A stretch of DNA of 6,776 nucleotides from Bacillota bacterium (GTDB lineage Bacteria > Bacillota > Clostridia > Oscillospirales > Oscillospiraceae), in contig JAEWML010000035.1 in assembly GCA_023393155.1 (NCBI GenBank), positions 1-6,776 of the forward strand, written 5' to 3'. The notes beneath the pieces are model-generated. The model worked only from the letters and a program-made list of their open reading frames with translations, had not been told where the DNA came from and searched no databases. Of this stretch, positions 5,640 through 6,776 are shown piece by piece; position 1 is the first letter of the stretch, and the number at the start of each line of letters is the position of its first letter. The translations under genes were made by a program, and so were the position numbers.

Positions 5640-6776
5640 TCACTGTGCGGCTTCCTCCGCCAGCCTCATCTGCCGCAGCACGCGAAGCATCAGCGGCACC
5701 GCCACGGCAAAGGTCAGCACGTCGGCCAGCGGCTGTGCCAGCATCACGCCCCAAAGCTCCATCAACCGGGGCAGCAGAAGCACCGCCGGAATAAAAAACA
5801 CTCCCTGCCGCGCCCCGGCCAGAAGGGTAGCAGGTCCGGTGTCCCCAATGGTTTGCAGCGTCATATTGCTGAACACCACCCAGCCGGTCAGCGGGAAGGT
5901 GGCACATTGGAGCCGCAAAGCCCGCGCCCCCACAGCCACCACCTCCGGATCGTTTCGAAACAGGGCGATCAATTCCGGCGCAAAGATGATTCCCAGCACG
6001 CCCATCACCGTCAAAAATCCGGTGCCCCACTTTACGCAGAACCAAAAGCCCTGCCGTACCCGGGAATAGAGCTTTGCCCCGTAGTTAAACCCGCACACAG
6101 GCTGAAAGCCCTGCCCAAAGCCAATCAGCGCGGAGCCGCCGAACGCCATCACGCGGGTCACCACCGCCATGGCGGCAATCACCGCGTCGCCATACCCCCG
6201 GGCGGCCCGGTTCAGGCTCACCACCGCAAAGCTGATCAGACCCTGCCGTATCAGGGACGGCAATCCGCCCCTTGCAATTTCCCGCAGGTAGAACAACCTG
6301 ATTTTCGCCTGAGAAAAGCGGGGCCTCAGGTTGCCGCCCCGGCCGCTCTGCCACAGCAACAGGCAAAACCCGGCAAACTGGCTCACCACCGTTGCCAGCG
6401 CCGCTCCCGCCACGCCCATATCCAGCACGAAAATGAACACGGGGTCCAGAATGACGTTCAGCACCGCGCCGGAGGCAATTCCCACCATGCCGTAGGCCGC
6501 GCTGCCTTGAAACCGAAGCTGGTTATTCAGCACCAGCGACGCCGTCATCCACGGCGCGCCAATTAAAATGATGCGCATATACTCCTTTGCATAGGGCAGG
6601 ATGGTGGGCGTTGCGCCCAAAAAGTCCGCCAGCGGCGTGAGAAACACCTCACCCAGCAGGCAGAGCACCCCGCCTGCCAGCAGCGACAGGACAAACCCTG
6701 TGGAGGACATCCGATGGGCCTCCTCCCCATTCTGCGCGCCCAGCTTTCGGGAGATATAGTTTCCCGAGCCGTGTCC
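5640..6776 (-). CDS. MATE-family multidrug/sodium efflux transporter, N-terminus cut by the window
   Basis: Integral membrane antiporter expected to export drugs or metabolites in exchange for Na+ or H+. The frame is open to the right edge, giving 378 visible residues; MATE proteins usually have about 450, so roughly 60-75 N-terminal residues lie outside. The ATG at 6710 is internal: the 22 codons upstream of it read GHGSGNYISRKLG followed by AQNGEEAHR, the conserved stretch after the second membrane helix. Visible marks are the repeated hydrophobic helices, NQLRFQGSAAYGM and LNVILDPVFIF in the first lobe, GGLPSLIRQG (about 170-178) opening the second lobe, then GFGQGFQPVCGFNYGAK (about 219-235), and the closing helices around FFIPAVLLLP. 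It most resembles the MepA/NorM-like group; DinF-type is a less likely alternative. The substrate cannot be inferred. No terminator follows the stop, so its mRNA may run into proS 108 bases downstream. Confidence 0.93.
   Translation of the reverse strand, partial: GHGSGNYISRKLGAQNGEEAHRMSSTGFVLSLLAGGVLCLLGEVFLTPLADFLGATPTILPYAKEYMRIILIGAPWMTASLVLNNQLRFQGSAAYGMVGIASGAVLNVILDPVFIFVLDMGVAGAALATVVSQFAGFCLLLWQSGRGGNLRPRFSQAKIRLFYLREIARGGLPSLIRQGLISFAVVSLNRAARGYGDAVIAAMAVVTRVMAFGGSALIGFGQGFQPVCGFNYGAKLYSRVRQGFWFCVKWGTGFLTVMGVLGIIFAPELIALFRNDPEVVAVGARALRLQCATFPLTGWVVFSNMTLQTIGDTGPATLLAGARQGVFFIPAVLLLPRLMELWGVMLAQPLADVLTFAVAVPLMLRVLRQMRLAEEAAQ

Noticed and set aside
4359..6566. A 735-codon plus-strand open frame antisense to proS and the MATE gene
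   Set aside because: Its translation is rich in Arg, His, Gln and Pro with no recognisable domain. It runs opposite two well-conserved genes and across the proS promoter. Long stop-free antisense frames are expected from the GC-biased codons of the real genes.
6708..6710. ATG at 6710 as the MATE start codon
   Set aside because: The same frame continues upstream to the window edge and encodes the conserved GSGNYISRKLG stretch of MATE proteins, so this Met is internal.

Overview
The window reads as chromosomal DNA from a GC-rich Gram-positive anaerobe, most likely a gut Clostridia/Oscillospiraceae-type Firmicute (inference). The grounds are purine-rich AGGAGG-type ribosome binding sites, a consensus sigma-A promoter, strongly GC-biased third codon positions, and a prolyl-tRNA synthetase of the short type 3 form without an editing domain, which is common in Clostridia. 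There are five protein genes: four complete, one cut by the right edge. I see no rRNA, tRNA, CRISPR array, insertion sequence or attachment site.

Layout. Positions 1-177 are a non-coding gap. It carries a perfect 14-bp palindrome and, at the left edge, a minus-strand Shine-Dalgarno sequence, so a divergent gene probably starts just outside the window. From 178 to 4006 three plus-strand genes follow closely: a FAD-dependent dehydrogenase of the COG2509 type, a D-2-hydroxyacid dehydrogenase, and an iron-containing alcohol dehydrogenase of the BDH/YqhD type. The last two are separated by one base and are probably translationally coupled. A 19-bp perfect hairpin with a T tract (4020-4067) ends this block and can also serve the convergent gene. 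On the minus strand, proS (4092-5531) is transcribed leftwards from its own near-perfect promoter (TTGACA, 17 bp, TACAAT), located in the 108-bp gap after a MATE-family efflux transporter gene (5640 to beyond the right edge).

How the genes work together. The hydroxyacid and alcohol dehydrogenases look like a pair of carbonyl reductases. The hydroxyacid dehydrogenase has a basic loop where NADH-specific relatives carry an acidic residue, and the alcohol dehydrogenase has the GGGS motif of NADPH-using BDH/YqhD enzymes. A role in NADPH-linked reduction of small oxo-acids and aldehydes is plausible, but the substrates cannot be read from the sequence. proS is a housekeeping gene. The MATE gene has no visible terminator, so read-through into proS is possible.

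Overall this is an ordinary metabolic and housekeeping region. I found no convincing undescribed system. The points worth a second look are regulatory sites, start-codon choices and the cofactor use of the reductase pair.
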